A DNA stretch of 64,000 nt from Spirulina major PCC 6313 (GTDB lineage Bacteria; Cyanobacteriota; Cyanobacteriia; Cyanobacteriales; Spirulinaceae), in contig NZ_KV878783.1 of NCBI RefSeq assembly GCF_001890765.1, positions 1,279,614-1,343,613 of the forward strand, written 5' to 3'. Positions within the stretch are counted from its first letter, which is position 1; each line of letters opens with the position of its first letter. The notes beneath the pieces are model-generated. The model searched no databases, was not told the DNA's origin, and saw nothing but the letters and a program-made list of their open reading frames with translations. Made by a program: the position numbers and the translations under genes. Below, one piece after another: positions 1 to 9,812 of the stretch.

Positions 1-1018
1 AGCAATAGACAACAGAAAAAGTGTTGTCAATTACAAAAAGCTAATAGCATCTGTGGCACAAGTTCGCGATGATCTCAATTGTGATGTAATTATTCCCGTT
101 GAAGATGCATTAGGGAATAGCACTGCTGCTCATGATTTAGAGGATCAGTTAGAAGAAAATATTTCTTCATTCCATGCAAAGGAAATTGCCAGAGCATACG
201 ATAAGGTAGAAAAGATTCAGAAAGATTTTTCGCACAGAGCTGAATCTAGATGTTTTTATCAAAAGGTCAAAATGAATGATAAAAACGCTTGTCAGCAACT
301 AGAGGAGGCAGAAAAACGCTACAGAAATTTGTGTGCTGTGATTCGTGATGCTCTTGTTAAGCAAGCAGAGTTAAGTATTCAGAAACAGTGTGAGTCACTG
401 ATTAAGACTGTTCAGGGATTTGCAAATGAGCAGAGTGACGATATTTTATCCAGTATTACTGAAATTTTTCCGGATTTAGAGAGTGTTCTCAGGACGGAAT
501 TTGAACAGGTAATTCAATCTAATCTTCCGCAATTACCTGAAAAATTCTTTGATCTATCTCCTCAGAGTATTAAGACTGCAACACAAACAAAGCAAGAGAA
601 GGTTGGGCAAAAGACCGTACAAGAATCGTATACAAAGACTGTATTCTTTTTCTTTCAAGTCAAGAAAACCAGACCTGTCACCAAACCAGTGTATGAAGAT
701 ATTGATTATCAAGAATTGGAGCTTCCTGATAATGATGCAATGGTTGATCAGTGGAGGGAAGGCATTGCAAACGGAGAGTCAGCGATCTGGGAAGTGTTTA
801 GAGAATGGATTCAAAATCATTTACGCAACCTTAATCATGAGTTTACAGATGCAACAGATCGCGCCATCAACCTAAGCAAAAATTCAATTGAATCAAGAAA
901 AAGAGTTAAAGAATATGAACTAGAAGAGTTCAAACAATACTGGCTGACGGTAGAGAAACGCAAAGAAAAATTAGCACAATGTCAGCAAAGATTACAACAA
1001 CTTCTGCTAGGTGAATAA
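1..1018 (+). CDS. Coiled-coil-rich protein, 3' part only (dynamin-stalk-like?)
   Basis: The reading frame is open to the left edge (first complete codon at base 2), so the gene begins upstream. A GTG at base 53 is unlikely to be the true start because the frame continues before it. The roughly 338 visible residues are mostly charged helices with long coiled-coil-prone stretches, and the last 60 residues are strongly helical. The break region holds a run of four to five phenylalanines around residue 200 of the visible part. Such a helical tail could be the stalk of a bacterial dynamin-like GTPase, but the GTPase domain, if any, lies outside the window. The gene is AT-rich without HIP1 sites, unlike most of the window. 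It ends 8 bases before the next gene, so the two are probably co-transcribed. Function unknown. Confidence 0.6.
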   Translation, partial: AIDNRKSVVNYKKLIASVAQVRDDLNCDVIIPVEDALGNSTAAHDLEDQLEENISSFHAKEIARAYDKVEKIQKDFSHRAESRCFYQKVKMNDKNACQQLEEAEKRYRNLCAVIRDALVKQAELSIQKQCESLIKTVQGFANEQSDDILSSITEIFPDLESVLRTEFEQVIQSNLPQLPEKFFDLSPQSIKTATQTKQEKVGQKTVQESYTKTVFFFFQVKKTRPVTKPVYEDIDYQELELPDNDAMVDQWREGIANGESAIWEVFREWIQNHLRNLNHEFTDATDRAINLSKNSIESRKRVKEYELEEFKQYWLTVEKRKEKLAQCQQRLQQLLLGE

Positions 1019-1026
1019 GAGAGAGT

Positions 1027-1953
1027 ATGTCAGATCATTTTAAATATTTTTTAAGACTATGGGATAAGTTATATGAGAAACATAAAAATACAAATGTAAT
1101 GAATGTCGATCAACTCATCGATCAACTCATCGAAGATTGGTTAAAAGAGTTCGGATTTGATCATCAAAAACAGCAACAAATATTTGACTATACAAAGTCA
1201 TTTCGTGAAAATAGTGAAATTCAAAAATTTGCTCTTTCATTCTACAAAAGTCTTCTTTTAGCTACACACAAAAAGTTCTTTGGATTTCTTTCAGTAAAGT
1301 TACCTAATCCAAGAAATCTTATTCCTACACTTGAAAAAAACGTAGAAGATCTTAAAGAAGATTCTTTCAAAAATATCATAACTGATGCTATTAACAAAGA
1401 AAGCATGAACAGTCAAACCAAGTTACTTTTATTAATTGCATTTGCTCTAGCTTCCATTGGTATTGCAATTTATCTGCTTAACCAGAAACAGAACAGTGTG
1501 ACAGGTAGGGGAAACACTGATCGAGAAGATAGCTATTCATCTTTACCTAAAACATCTAAAATCATTGTTTTCTTCGCATTAGATGCTGATCGCGCAGAAG
1601 AGACAAAAATTCTTGCCGACCTAGAAAATAAACGAATATCTCAAAACGTGATTAATTTTATGAGTCAAACCACTGACATCAAAACATTATGGCAAGGAAA
1701 AGAAGAAGACTATAATTCAAAGCTCAAAGAATGTTGGGACTGTCCATCGATCAAAGAAAAAGATCAATATGACATTTACTTAGTAAAAATGGAACTGGAA
1801 TCTACTGAACCAGAATTTGAAGAAGGTTTGCCCGCATCTAGTTGGCGTAGGGCATTTAAAAGAATTTCAGATAACCATAATATCAAAATCGAAGTGTCAA
1901 AGCGAAAACCGAAAGAAGCCGTCAATAACCCCCATCTAAAAATCCCTAGATAG
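1027..1953 (+). CDS. Single-pass membrane protein of unknown function
   Basis: A 308-residue protein that I do not recognise. Residues 1-135 are a charged, helical N-terminal part with a short duplicated motif (DQLIDQLIEDW near residue 30). One clear membrane segment lies at about residues 137-157 (LLLLIAFALASIGIAIYLL). A soluble C-terminal domain of about 150 residues contains alternating strands and helices (KIIVFFALDADRAEE near 175). The ATG follows a purine-rich GAGAGAG stretch and starts 8 bases after the preceding gene, which supports an operon. Codon use is AT-rich with no HIP1 site, as in the gene before it. No catalytic motif is evident. Confidence 0.7.
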   Translation: MSDHFKYFLRLWDKLYEKHKNTNVMNVDQLIDQLIEDWLKEFGFDHQKQQQIFDYTKSFRENSEIQKFALSFYKSLLLATHKKFFGFLSVKLPNPRNLIPTLEKNVEDLKEDSFKNIITDAINKESMNSQTKLLLLIAFALASIGIAIYLLNQKQNSVTGRGNTDREDSYSSLPKTSKIIVFFALDADRAEETKILADLENKRISQNVINFMSQTTDIKTLWQGKEEDYNSKLKECWDCPSIKEKDQYDIYLVKMELESTEPEFEEGLPASSWRRAFKRISDNHNIKIEVSKRKPKEAVNNPHLKIPR

Positions 1954-1980
1954 TCTTCATTTAGACTAGGAGTAAAAATC

Positions 1981-3255
1981 ATGATTCCCGTTGCTTTAAC
2001 TGCTTTATCGGCTAGTCCTGCCGTTGCTCTCGGCCTGGCTGGTGGTTCCCTTGTTCGTTATGGTAGTGTTGTTCGTCATGCGGCTGGCACTGCCCAAGGG
2101 GGGCAAATCGTCGCCCATTTATCCGAAGCCGCAGGACTTACCAGTAAACTAGCAACTTTAGCCGTAGCTCCACCCTTGGGAGCGGCACAACTCGCCATAG
2201 ATGGCATTGGTCATGTTGCAACATTTAATAAGCTAGTCCGTATAGATAGCAAAATAACTGGCTTACAGCAAATTGCCGCTCAGATTTTAGGGGTTTCTCA
2301 AATTGCGGCCGGAGCGAGTGTTTTAGGGTTGGGGGTCAGTATTGCGGGCTTTGCTTACATGGGCTACAAACTGCACCAAGTCCAAAAATCCATTGGTCAA
2401 CTGCAACAATCAATGGATGCGGGGTTTATTCGAGTCGAAGATCGTCTTGATCAACTCTCAATGCAACTGGGTTATATTCACTTGCTGGTTGTGGATAGCT
2501 TAGAACAACAAAAAAGGCAAAGTGTCGCCATTGCCAACCTCCATAAAGCCCTACTGATTAGCAAAATTGCCGATTTACAAGCAGAACTAGATAGCCTCAA
2601 ACGCTTTCCGGATGATTCCCCCAAAGCTGCCCTAAAAGTTGCCGCATCCGCACGAGTATTTCTCGCCGCCCAAGCCACCCAAGCCCAACTTGAAGCAGAA
2701 CCCAATACATTAATGCTCGTGGATGTTGCAACCCAAGGTTGGGCAGTGGCCACCGCCACCGAAGCGCAATTATTACTCAAACATGGATTAATTCAAGACG
2801 CTCAAGACGTTTTGCGTCAAACCGTCCCCCAACTGCAACAACACGCGGCAAACTGGGCCGGAAAACTCCTGAGTGATGAACGTCCCGAACTCAACACCGC
2901 CCAACGTTTCGCCACACCTCTGTTTAAACCTCACATCACCGCCGAACGAGTCGATCGCATCGTGCGAATTTCCCCCAGCGATCAAAATTTGTCCGCCGAT
3001 CGCGCCTATCAAAAACGCACCAATGCTCAAGTTGAAGTAGAAATGGGCCGGACAAAACCGATGCTTACTCAACAATGGCAATATCGTCAGATCGCCCTAG
3101 CCGAATATTTAGACACCCTCAGCGAACTCACAGCCCGATTAGATAGCCTTCTGGCCTTTGCAGACCTGTGCGCCGCCCAAAACGTCAAAAACAGCACCCA
3201 ACTCTTACCCCCCGCCGACGCTAAACCGGGGCTGTATTTACTCCCGGCATATTAA
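1981..3255 (+). CDS. Protein with hydrophobic helices and coiled coil, unknown function
   Basis: A 424-residue protein with a good ribosome site (AGGAG) before the ATG, 27 bases after the previous gene. Residues 1-65 are small-residue-rich and hydrophobic. A second hydrophobic stretch (about 95-130, with GASVLGLGVSIAGFAYMGY) resembles a membrane hairpin. It is followed by a coiled coil (about 135-200) and a helical C-terminal half. This hydrophobic-hairpin plus coiled-coil plan recalls pore-forming or membrane-associated proteins, but that is only an analogy. Composition shifts back to the GC and HIP1-like character of the host. The final 35 residues recur almost unchanged in a separate fragment 1 kb downstream (4153-4260), so this locus has been duplicated or rearranged. 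Confidence 0.75.
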   Translation: MIPVALTALSASPAVALGLAGGSLVRYGSVVRHAAGTAQGGQIVAHLSEAAGLTSKLATLAVAPPLGAAQLAIDGIGHVATFNKLVRIDSKITGLQQIAAQILGVSQIAAGASVLGLGVSIAGFAYMGYKLHQVQKSIGQLQQSMDAGFIRVEDRLDQLSMQLGYIHLLVVDSLEQQKRQSVAIANLHKALLISKIADLQAELDSLKRFPDDSPKAALKVAASARVFLAAQATQAQLEAEPNTLMLVDVATQGWAVATATEAQLLLKHGLIQDAQDVLRQTVPQLQQHAANWAGKLLSDERPELNTAQRFATPLFKPHITAERVDRIVRISPSDQNLSADRAYQKRTNAQVEVEMGRTKPMLTQQWQYRQIALAEYLDTLSELTARLDSLLAFADLCAAQNVKNSTQLLPPADAKPGLYLLPAY

Positions 3256-3269
3256 ACTTCATAATCACC

Positions 3270-3518
3270 ATGAATCCGACCCACATCCAAAAACACCAAA
3301 ACGATAACGGCACGATCGTTCTTCCCCAAACGATTGATTTTCCCAGCGATCGCGTCTATGTCAAACATCTTAGTAATGCCCTGATTCTCATTCCTGCTGA
3401 TAATCCCTGGCAAATTCTTTTCGATAGCCTTGAGCAATTTTCGGAAGATTGTTTTGAAAACTTTGATGTCGATCGCAACAAGTTTGTCCCCGATCAACGA
3501 GAGAAACTATTTCCATGA
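3270..3518 (+). CDS. vapB: VapB-type antitoxin
   Basis: An 82-residue protein preceding a PIN toxin, with the ATGA overlap typical of antitoxin-toxin pairs (its TGA overlaps the toxin ATG at 3515). The N-terminal half (GTIVLPQTIDFPSDRVYV) looks like a swapped-hairpin, AbrB/MazE-like DNA-binding strand pattern. The acidic C-terminal part (about 45-80) would wrap the toxin. Known VapB proteins neutralise VapC and repress their own operon. Both roles are inferred here from family and position. The pair sits between two copies of the same gene tail, which suggests it arrived as a mobile cassette. Confidence 0.75.
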   Translation: MNPTHIQKHQNDNGTIVLPQTIDFPSDRVYVKHLSNALILIPADNPWQILFDSLEQFSEDCFENFDVDRNKFVPDQREKLFP

Positions 3519-3913
3519 AATATCTCCTCGATACCAACATCTGTAGCTACATCATCAATAATAAACCGCCCCAAGTTACTCAACATTTTCAGCAATGTAG
3601 CTTCGGTGATATTGGAATTTCTAGTATTACCGTTGCTGAACTGAACTACGGCATTGCTAAAAGTAAACAGCGCGATCGAAATCGCTTTGCCCTGGAACAG
3701 TTCCTCGCCCCTCTAACCATTCTCCCCTTTGAGCGTGCTGCCAGCGATCGATATGGTGAACTGAGGCAATATCTTGAACACATTGGACAACCCATTGGCC
3801 CGATGGATATGCTCATCGCAGCCCATGCACTGAGTCTTGACGCAATCATTATCACGAATAATGTCCGGGAATTTCAGCGTGTTCCCGACCTTGTTGTTGA
3901 AAACTGGGTTTGA
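3515..3913 (+). CDS. vapC: VapC-type PIN-domain ribonuclease toxin
   Basis: A 132-residue PIN domain of the VapC/FitB kind. The conserved acidic residues are all visible: D6 in the opening LLDTN motif, E42 in SSITVAELNYG, and D98 in GPMDMLIAAHAL, followed by the ITNNVREF motif. Such toxins cleave RNA (often tRNA) with bound Mg2+ when released from antitoxin. The gene overlaps vapB by four bases, implying translational coupling. Length and motif spacing are complete, so the toxin appears intact. Confidence 0.9.
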   Translation: MKYLLDTNICSYIINNKPPQVTQHFQQCSFGDIGISSITVAELNYGIAKSKQRDRNRFALEQFLAPLTILPFERAASDRYGELRQYLEHIGQPIGPMDMLIAAHALSLDAIIITNNVREFQRVPDLVVENWV

Positions 3914-4150
3914 CGTACTCCCCCGCATAAATGACGGGGGATTCTGGGTTCAGACAGCAATTGCAGGCGTAGCCCGTCTTATCTTGCCTAGCCCAATGGA
4001 CAACGCCCTGCCCATACGGTGCTCACCCCGGAATTTTACTTCGCGCTAGCGAACGCTTTTATTGTATCACCACCGAATCAATTCGGTTATTCGCTTATAT
4101 CCCCCGAATAAAATTCAGGGGGCTTTACGCATCACGCTCGTAATTTAGTT
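3914..4150. mobile_element. Hairpin-rich remnant, probably an IS200/IS605-type end
   Basis: No gene fits here, but several palindromes are packed into 240 bases. They are a CCCCCG/CGGGGG stem near 3920-3942, TTCGC-GCTA-GCGAA near 4040, CCGAAT/ATTCGG near 4074-4090, and a CCCCCGAAT/ATTC(A)GGGGG stem near 4101-4124. Dense subterminal hairpins without inverted termini are typical of IS200/IS605 ends and their guide RNAs. The assignment is by structure only, since no tnpA or tnpB codons remain. Confidence 0.45.
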
Positions 4151-4152
4151 GA

Positions 4153-4260
4153 CTCGCCTTTGCAGACCTGTGTGAAGCCCAAAACGTCAAAAACAGCACC
4201 CAACTCTTACCCCCCGCCGACGCTAAACCGGGGCTGTATTTGCTGCCTGCCACGGCATAG
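4153..4260 (+). pseudogene. Duplicated 3' fragment of the 1981-3255 gene
   Basis: Reading from 4153 gives LAFADLCEAQNVKNSTQLL and onward to PATA and a stop. This matches the last 35 residues of the gene ending at 3255 except for a few changes near the ends. A 60-base core is identical at the DNA level. There is no start codon or upstream homology, so it is a gene fragment. It is either the remnant of a tandem paralogue or the original tail displaced by insertion of the VapBC and hairpin-rich segment. Confidence 0.8.
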
Positions 4261-4291
4261 GAACAGAGGGCGCGATCGCACCACCCCAACT

Positions 4292-7200
4292 TTAACCCTC
4301 CTCCGCATCCATGATCGCCTGACTGTCGAGCATTAAGAGGGTGCGAAGTTGGTCGGTGTCGAGGGTGGTGAGCCATTGTTCACCGGCATCGACGGTTTGT
4401 TCCGCCAGTTGTTTTTTGCTTTCGATGATGTCGTTGATCCGCTCTTCGAGGGTTCCGGTGCAGACGAATTTATGGACTTGGACGTTGCGCTGTTGACCGA
4501 TGCGGAAGGCGCGATCGGTGGCTTGGTTTTCCACGGCGGGATTCCACCAGCGGTCAACGTGGAAGACATGGTTAGCGCGGGTGAGGTTTAAGCCCGTCCC
4601 CCCGGCTTTGAGGGAGAGGAGGAAGATTTGCGGGCCGTTGGTGTCGCTTTGGAAGCGATCGATCATTTCTTGGCGTTGGGCGCGGGGGGTGGAGCCGTAG
4701 AGAAAGAGGACTTCGGTGTCGAGATGGCGGCTGAGGTAGGCTTGCAGGAGTTTGCCCCATTCGGCGAATTGGGTGAAGATCAAGGCGCGATCGCCCTCGG
4801 CAACGACTTCCTCTAACATCGCATGGAGGCGCAACAGTTTCCCCGATCGCATCCCGGTGATCAGCCCTTTTTCGCCCAAATATTGCGAGGGGTGATTGCA
4901 CACTTGTTTGAGGCGCGTTAACAGCGTCAAGATCAAGCCATGACGCTGAATCCCTTTGGCCGCTTCGATATTTTCTAACGAGGTATCAACAAGAGTTTGA
5001 TAGAGTTGAGCCTGTTCGGCGGACAGACCACAATAGACCGTCATTTCCTGCTTTTCGGGCAGGTCTTGGATGATGGTTTTGTCGGTTTTGAGGCGGCGGA
5101 GGATGAAGGGCCGCACCAGGGAGCGGAGGATTTGGAGGGAGTTGCGATCGCCGTACTTCTCGATCGGCGTGGCAAACCGTTTTTGGAAAAACTGCTGATC
5201 GCCCAAGAAATTGGGATTGAGAAAATCGAGAATAGACCACAATTCCGTGAGGCGATTTTCTACCGGCGTTCCGGTTAAGGCAATGCGAAACCCGGCCTTG
5301 AGGTGGCGCACCGCTTGGGACTGCTTCGCCTGGGCATTTTTGACATTTTGGGCCTCATCCAACACCACCCCCGACCATTTCACCTGCTCCAGGGTTTTCA
5401 CATCCCGATACACCAGGGAATAACTGGTCAGCACCAAGTCTTTCTTTTGCACCGTGAGGACGAAGGGTTTACCTTTTTGGCGTTTTTCGCCGTGATGCAC
5501 CCAAGTGGAGAGGGTGGGGGCAAATTTTTGAATTTCCCGCTCCCAATTGCTCAACACCGAGGTCGGACAAACCACCAGGGTGGGCTGATTGAGGGCTTCG
5601 GTTTCTTTTAAATGGAGGACAAAGGCAATCAATTGCAGGGTTTTCCCCAAGCCCATATCGTCGGCTAAACAGGCCCCAAGGCTCCATTGTTCCAGGAACG
5701 CCAGCCAACTCATGCCGCGAATTTGGTAGGGGCGGAGTGTGCCGTTGAATTGTTCCGGTTGGGGCAGAGATGCGATCGCGGTATTGTCCACCAACGCCGC
5801 GATCAACTCCTTCAACTTCCCAGTGGCGGTAAAACTGACCACGGGCAACTTCGCCAACAGTTGCGCTTCTCCGGTACTAAACCGCAGGGCATCTTCCACG
5901 GTCAGGTCTAAATTTGTGTCGGAATCAACACTCAGGATCGCTTGGGCCGCCCGCACATCCGCCGGTTGGAGGGCGAGCCATTCCCCGTTCACTTCCACGA
6001 GGGGCGATCGCTGATCGAGCAATTGCTCAAACTCTTCCGGGGAGACAGTTTGCTCCCCGATCGCCAATTCCAAACTGTAGATCAACGCAGTTTTTAACCC
6101 CAAGCGTTCGCCGCGTTTGCTGCGCACTTTGGCGGTGATTTTGATTCCCAAGCGTTTCTCCCCCGCCCCCGGTGCGAGGCCCGGCGGCAGCAGCACCGTC
6201 ACCCCCATGTCCTGGAGTTGCTGCACCCGTGCCCGTACCAATTCGTAGGCTTCAATCGGGTTGAGCAAACAGCGCACCGGCTTGGCATCGGTGAGGCTGG
6301 CGCGGATCGGGTCGTAGACTTTGGCCGCTAGTCCGAGGCCGCGCAAGAGGGTTTCTTGGGGATCTTCGAGGACTTGATCCTGCACCGTAAGCTGATCAAC
6401 GGGGTTTTTCCAGATCGTCTCGGCATCGATCGCACAGTCCACAGCATGGATTGAGCAAAGGGTGTAGTTCAGTTTCCAATCCGTCTGTCCCCAGGCCATT
6501 TCGCCGGGGGTGGGGGGGATGAGGTCGAGGCAAAGGCGGAATTGATTTTGGTTGAGTTTTTCCGTGGCGGGGGTGGCGATCGCATCTTGCACGGGCGATC
6601 GCCAGGTGGTCAGCACCGTATCCAAGCGTCGCAGGGCTTCGGGAGTCGTTTCCACCTTAGCCTGTTCCGGTTGTGCCAAGGCGTGCAGCCAGGGTTGCGC
6701 CAAGCTCTCCCGCTGGCCCGACGGCGCAAACGACACCCAAGGCCGAATCTGGGCATCCACCACATAACTTAAAAAATTCAGCACCACCGTTTGGGCATCA
6801 ATCCAGGGGTCTTTGCGTTTTGGCTTCGCCCAGAGGGTTTGTTCCGTGGCATAGGCGCGACACAGACCCGGCATCGCCTTCGCAAACATCGTCAACCGAG
6901 CCTGATCCACCGCACTATCGAGCAACGGATACCACCCCGCTGTTTGATCCAACACCCCCGGCAACACCTTGCCCCGCGCCAACAAATCCAAACTCCAGCG
7001 GTACAGATGAGACCAAAACCGCAGAGCATCGCCCAACGAGGCTTTCCGCACCTGAAACGAGTTGAGGGGGAGATGGCGCAGGAAGATAGCCGCCTCAGCA
7101 GCGGGGAGCTTCACACCCTCCACTTGCCACCAATGCAGGGGTAACTTGCCAATATCGCTAATGTCTTGCTCATCTCCCGACAGCACCGGCAACAGTTCGG

Positions 7201-7483
7201 AGGAGTCCGACCGCGAACGGCGACGGGCAGAGGGGCGATCGCCTCGACTCGGCAGCGCAAAAATTTCCCGACAGATCAGCAGATCCGTTGTTAACTCAGC
7301 GGGCCAAAAGGAGCGCGATCGCACATAATCCTGTAATTTCGGGCCCGACATTGCCGCCGGATGGGTCGCCACCTCCACCGGAGCTTCTGTCCGCGTGGGA
7401 GCCGCCAAACGCCAGGTTTCCCCCCATAGAAAGAAATAACTCTCCGAAGGCTTGCAAATCCAACTCCCATGTAAAATTGCCAT
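4292..7483 (-). CDS. SNF2-family DEAD/DEAH-box helicase
   Basis: A 1063-residue SNF2/RapA-type ATPase. The N-terminal 550 residues include the SNF2-associated bacterial domain (roughly 300-560). The ATPase core follows, with motif I at about 607-616 (DDMGLGKT), motif II as DEAQ (about 709-712) and motif III in TGTPVENRL. The C-terminal helicase lobe carries GGTGLNLTRANHVFH and ends in the RAFRIGQ arginine motif. Members translocate on double-stranded DNA and remodel protein-DNA complexes. The bacterial role is thought to be in transcription recycling or repair, unproven here. Its ATG faces pnp across a 137-bp divergent promoter gap. DEAQ in place of DEAH is common in this branch. Confidence 0.93.
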   Translation of the reverse strand: MAILHGSWICKPSESYFFLWGETWRLAAPTRTEAPVEVATHPAAMSGPKLQDYVRSRSFWPAELTTDLLICREIFALPSRGDRPSARRRSRSDSSELLPVLSGDEQDISDIGKLPLHWWQVEGVKLPAAEAAIFLRHLPLNSFQVRKASLGDALRFWSHLYRWSLDLLARGKVLPGVLDQTAGWYPLLDSAVDQARLTMFAKAMPGLCRAYATEQTLWAKPKRKDPWIDAQTVVLNFLSYVVDAQIRPWVSFAPSGQRESLAQPWLHALAQPEQAKVETTPEALRRLDTVLTTWRSPVQDAIATPATEKLNQNQFRLCLDLIPPTPGEMAWGQTDWKLNYTLCSIHAVDCAIDAETIWKNPVDQLTVQDQVLEDPQETLLRGLGLAAKVYDPIRASLTDAKPVRCLLNPIEAYELVRARVQQLQDMGVTVLLPPGLAPGAGEKRLGIKITAKVRSKRGERLGLKTALIYSLELAIGEQTVSPEEFEQLLDQRSPLVEVNGEWLALQPADVRAAQAILSVDSDTNLDLTVEDALRFSTGEAQLLAKLPVVSFTATGKLKELIAALVDNTAIASLPQPEQFNGTLRPYQIRGMSWLAFLEQWSLGACLADDMGLGKTLQLIAFVLHLKETEALNQPTLVVCPTSVLSNWEREIQKFAPTLSTWVHHGEKRQKGKPFVLTVQKKDLVLTSYSLVYRDVKTLEQVKWSGVVLDEAQNVKNAQAKQSQAVRHLKAGFRIALTGTPVENRLTELWSILDFLNPNFLGDQQFFQKRFATPIEKYGDRNSLQILRSLVRPFILRRLKTDKTIIQDLPEKQEMTVYCGLSAEQAQLYQTLVDTSLENIEAAKGIQRHGLILTLLTRLKQVCNHPSQYLGEKGLITGMRSGKLLRLHAMLEEVVAEGDRALIFTQFAEWGKLLQAYLSRHLDTEVLFLYGSTPRAQRQEMIDRFQSDTNGPQIFLLSLKAGGTGLNLTRANHVFHVDRWWNPAVENQATDRAFRIGQQRNVQVHKFVCTGTLEERINDIIESKKQLAEQTVDAGEQWLTTLDTDQLRTLLMLDSQAIMDAEEG

Positions 7484-7620
7484 CGTTGCTGTTGCCAGTC
7501 GTTTTCTAAGGTATTGCGGAAGATTACCAACCCCTGTGCCATTGTCTCAGAGCGAGACTAAAGTGCTAGGATTGCCTACAGAAGAAGGAAATATGAAGTA
7601 AGAAAGGACAAGCACACAAG

Positions 7621-9768
7621 ATGCAAGAATTTAACAAGTCGATATCCTTCGATGGACGGGATATTCGGCTCCAGACTGGACTACTTGCTCCGCAGGCTGG
7701 TGGCTCAGTACTGATTCAATCTGGAGAAACCGCAGTTTTAGTCACCGCAACACGTTCTACCGGTCGGGAAGGTATTGACTTTCTCCCCCTCTTGGTTGAT
7801 TACGAAGAAAGACTCTATGCTGCGGGTCGGATTCCAGGGGGATTTCTGCGCCGAGAAGGCAGACCGCCCGAAAAAGTAACCTTGACGAGCCGTTTAATTG
7901 ACCGTCCGCTGCGTCCCCTATTTCCCCAGTGGCTCCGAGATGATATTCAAATCGTCGCCACCACCCTCTCAATGGATGAGCAAGTTCCGCCGGATATTTT
8001 GGCGGTGACGGGTGCATCCGTTGCTGTCATCTTGGCACAAATCCCGTTTTGTGGCCCAATGGCAGCCGTGCGAGTCGGGCTTGTAGGGGATGATTTTATC
8101 ATTAACCCGACATTTAAAGAAATTGCCGAAGGCGATCTCGATTTAGTTGTGGCCGGAACCCCGGACGGCGTTGTCATGGTGGAAGCCGGAGCCAACCAAC
8201 TCCCCGAACAAGACATCATCGAAGCGATCGAATTTGGCTATGAAGCCGTGCAAGATCTGATCGCGGCCCAACGGGAATTAATGGCGGATTTAGGGTTGGA
8301 ATTAGTCCAAGCCGAAGCCCCGGTCACCGATCCTGCCCTGGCTGACTTTGTCGCAAAACAGGCGACGAAAGGGATTGAAGGCGTGTTGCGTCAGTTTGAC
8401 CTCGACAAACCTGCCCGCGATGAAGCCCTTGACGCGATTAAAGCCGCCGAAGTGGTGGAAAAAATTGCCACCTTGGCCGAGGATGACCCGGTGCGCGTGG
8501 CGGCTGAAGCCGATGGGAAAGCGGTGGGCAAAGTGTTTAAAGCCCTCACCAAAACCTTAATGCGGCAGCAGATTGTCAAAGATGGCGTGCGGGTCGATGG
8601 CCGCAAACTCGATGAAGTGCGGCCGATCAGTTGCCAAGTGGGCGTGTTGCCCGCACGGGTGCATGGGTCGGGTCTGTTCCAACGGGGGTTGACGCAGGTG
8701 TTGTCCCTGGCAACCTTGGGGACACCCAACGATGCCCAAGATATGGATGATCTCCATCCGGATACCGAGAAATATTATCTGCACCATTACAACTTCCCCC
8801 CCTATTCTGTGGGTGAGACGCGGCCGATGCGATCGCCCGGTCGCCGGGAAGTGGGTCATGGGGCGCTGGCGGAGCGGGCGATTTTGCCGGTCTTGCCCTC
8901 CCGCGATGATTTCCCCTATGTGCTTCGGGTCGTCTCGGAGGTGCTGTCCTCCAACGGGTCTACCTCCATGGGTTCCGTCTGTGGCTCGACGCTCGCCCTG
9001 ATGGATGCCGGTGTGCCGATCACCAAACCCGTGAGCGGGACAGCGATGGGGTTGATCAAAGAAGGGGATGAAGTGCGCGTCCTGACGGATATTCAAGGCA
9101 TTGAAGATTTCCTAGGGGACATGGACTTCAAAGTAGCCGGGACGGAGAACGGCATCACCGCCCTGCAAATGGACATGAAAATCACCGGTCTGTCCATGGA
9201 TGTGATTAAACAAGCCGTGGAACAGGCCCAAGCCGGACGGCTCCATATCCTCGAAAAAATGCTGGCGGTGATTGATACCCCCCGTGCCGAACTCTCCCCC
9301 TACGCGCCGCGCCTCCTGTCGATCAAGATTGATCCTGACCTGATCGGGTTGGTGATTGGGCCAGGGGGCAAGATGATCAAGGGCATCACGGAACAAAGTG
9401 GAGCCAAGATTGATATTGCCGATGATGGCAATGTCACGATCTACTGTAATGATCCCGAAGGCGCAGCGATGGCCAAGCGGATTATTGAAGGGATGACTCG
9501 CAAGCTCCACGAAGGCGAAGTCTATTTCGGCAAAGTGACCCGGATCATCCAAATCGGGGCGTTTGTGGAAATCTTGCCGGGGAAAGAGGGAATGATTCAC
9601 ATTTCTCAACTGGCGGACTATCGCGTCGGCAAAGTCGAAGATGAAGTGGCCGTGGGCGATGAAGTGGTGGTGAAGGTGCGCGAAATTGATTCGCGGGGCC
9701 GGATCAACCTGACGCGTCTGGGGATTCATCCCGATGAAGCGGCTGAAGCACGGGCAGCGGCGGGCTAA
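7621..9768 (+). CDS. pnp: Polyribonucleotide nucleotidyltransferase (PNPase)
   Basis: A 715-residue PNPase, the phosphorolytic 3'-5' exoribonuclease that degrades RNA to nucleoside diphosphates and can add tails in the reverse reaction. The full domain order is present: first RNase PH domain (about 1-210), helical linker, second RNase PH domain (about 310-540) with the [19 protein letters not shown] signature, KH domain with GPGGKMI near residue 580, and S1 domain from about 630 ([15 protein letters not shown]). The length is normal for cyanobacteria. The ATG is preceded by a purine-rich AAGAAAGGA. A strong terminator hairpin follows 45 bases after the stop, so it is probably monocistronic. 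Confidence 0.97.
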   Translation: MQEFNKSISFDGRDIRLQTGLLAPQAGGSVLIQSGETAVLVTATRSTGREGIDFLPLLVDYEERLYAAGRIPGGFLRREGRPPEKVTLTSRLIDRPLRPLFPQWLRDDIQIVATTLSMDEQVPPDILAVTGASVAVILAQIPFCGPMAAVRVGLVGDDFIINPTFKEIAEGDLDLVVAGTPDGVVMVEAGANQLPEQDIIEAIEFGYEAVQDLIAAQRELMADLGLELVQAEAPVTDPALADFVAKQATKGIEGVLRQFDLDKPARDEALDAIKAAEVVEKIATLAEDDPVRVAAEADGKAVGKVFKALTKTLMRQQIVKDGVRVDGRKLDEVRPISCQVGVLPARVHGSGLFQRGLTQVLSLATLGTPNDAQDMDDLHPDTEKYYLHHYNFPPYSVGETRPMRSPGRREVGHGALAERAILPVLPSRDDFPYVLRVVSEVLSSNGSTSMGSVCGSTLALMDAGVPITKPVSGTAMGLIKEGDEVRVLTDIQGIEDFLGDMDFKVAGTENGITALQMDMKITGLSMDVIKQAVEQAQAGRLHILEKMLAVIDTPRAELSPYAPRLLSIKIDPDLIGLVIGPGGKMIKGITEQSGAKIDIADDGNVTIYCNDPEGAAMAKRIIEGMTRKLHEGEVYFGKVTRIIQIGAFVEILPGKEGMIHISQLADYRVGKVEDEVAVGDEVVVKVREIDSRGRINLTRLGIHPDEAAEARAAAG

Positions 9769-9812
9769 ATCGGCCCATCTGTTGGCATGACTTCACCATG
9801 GCCGATGTGAGT

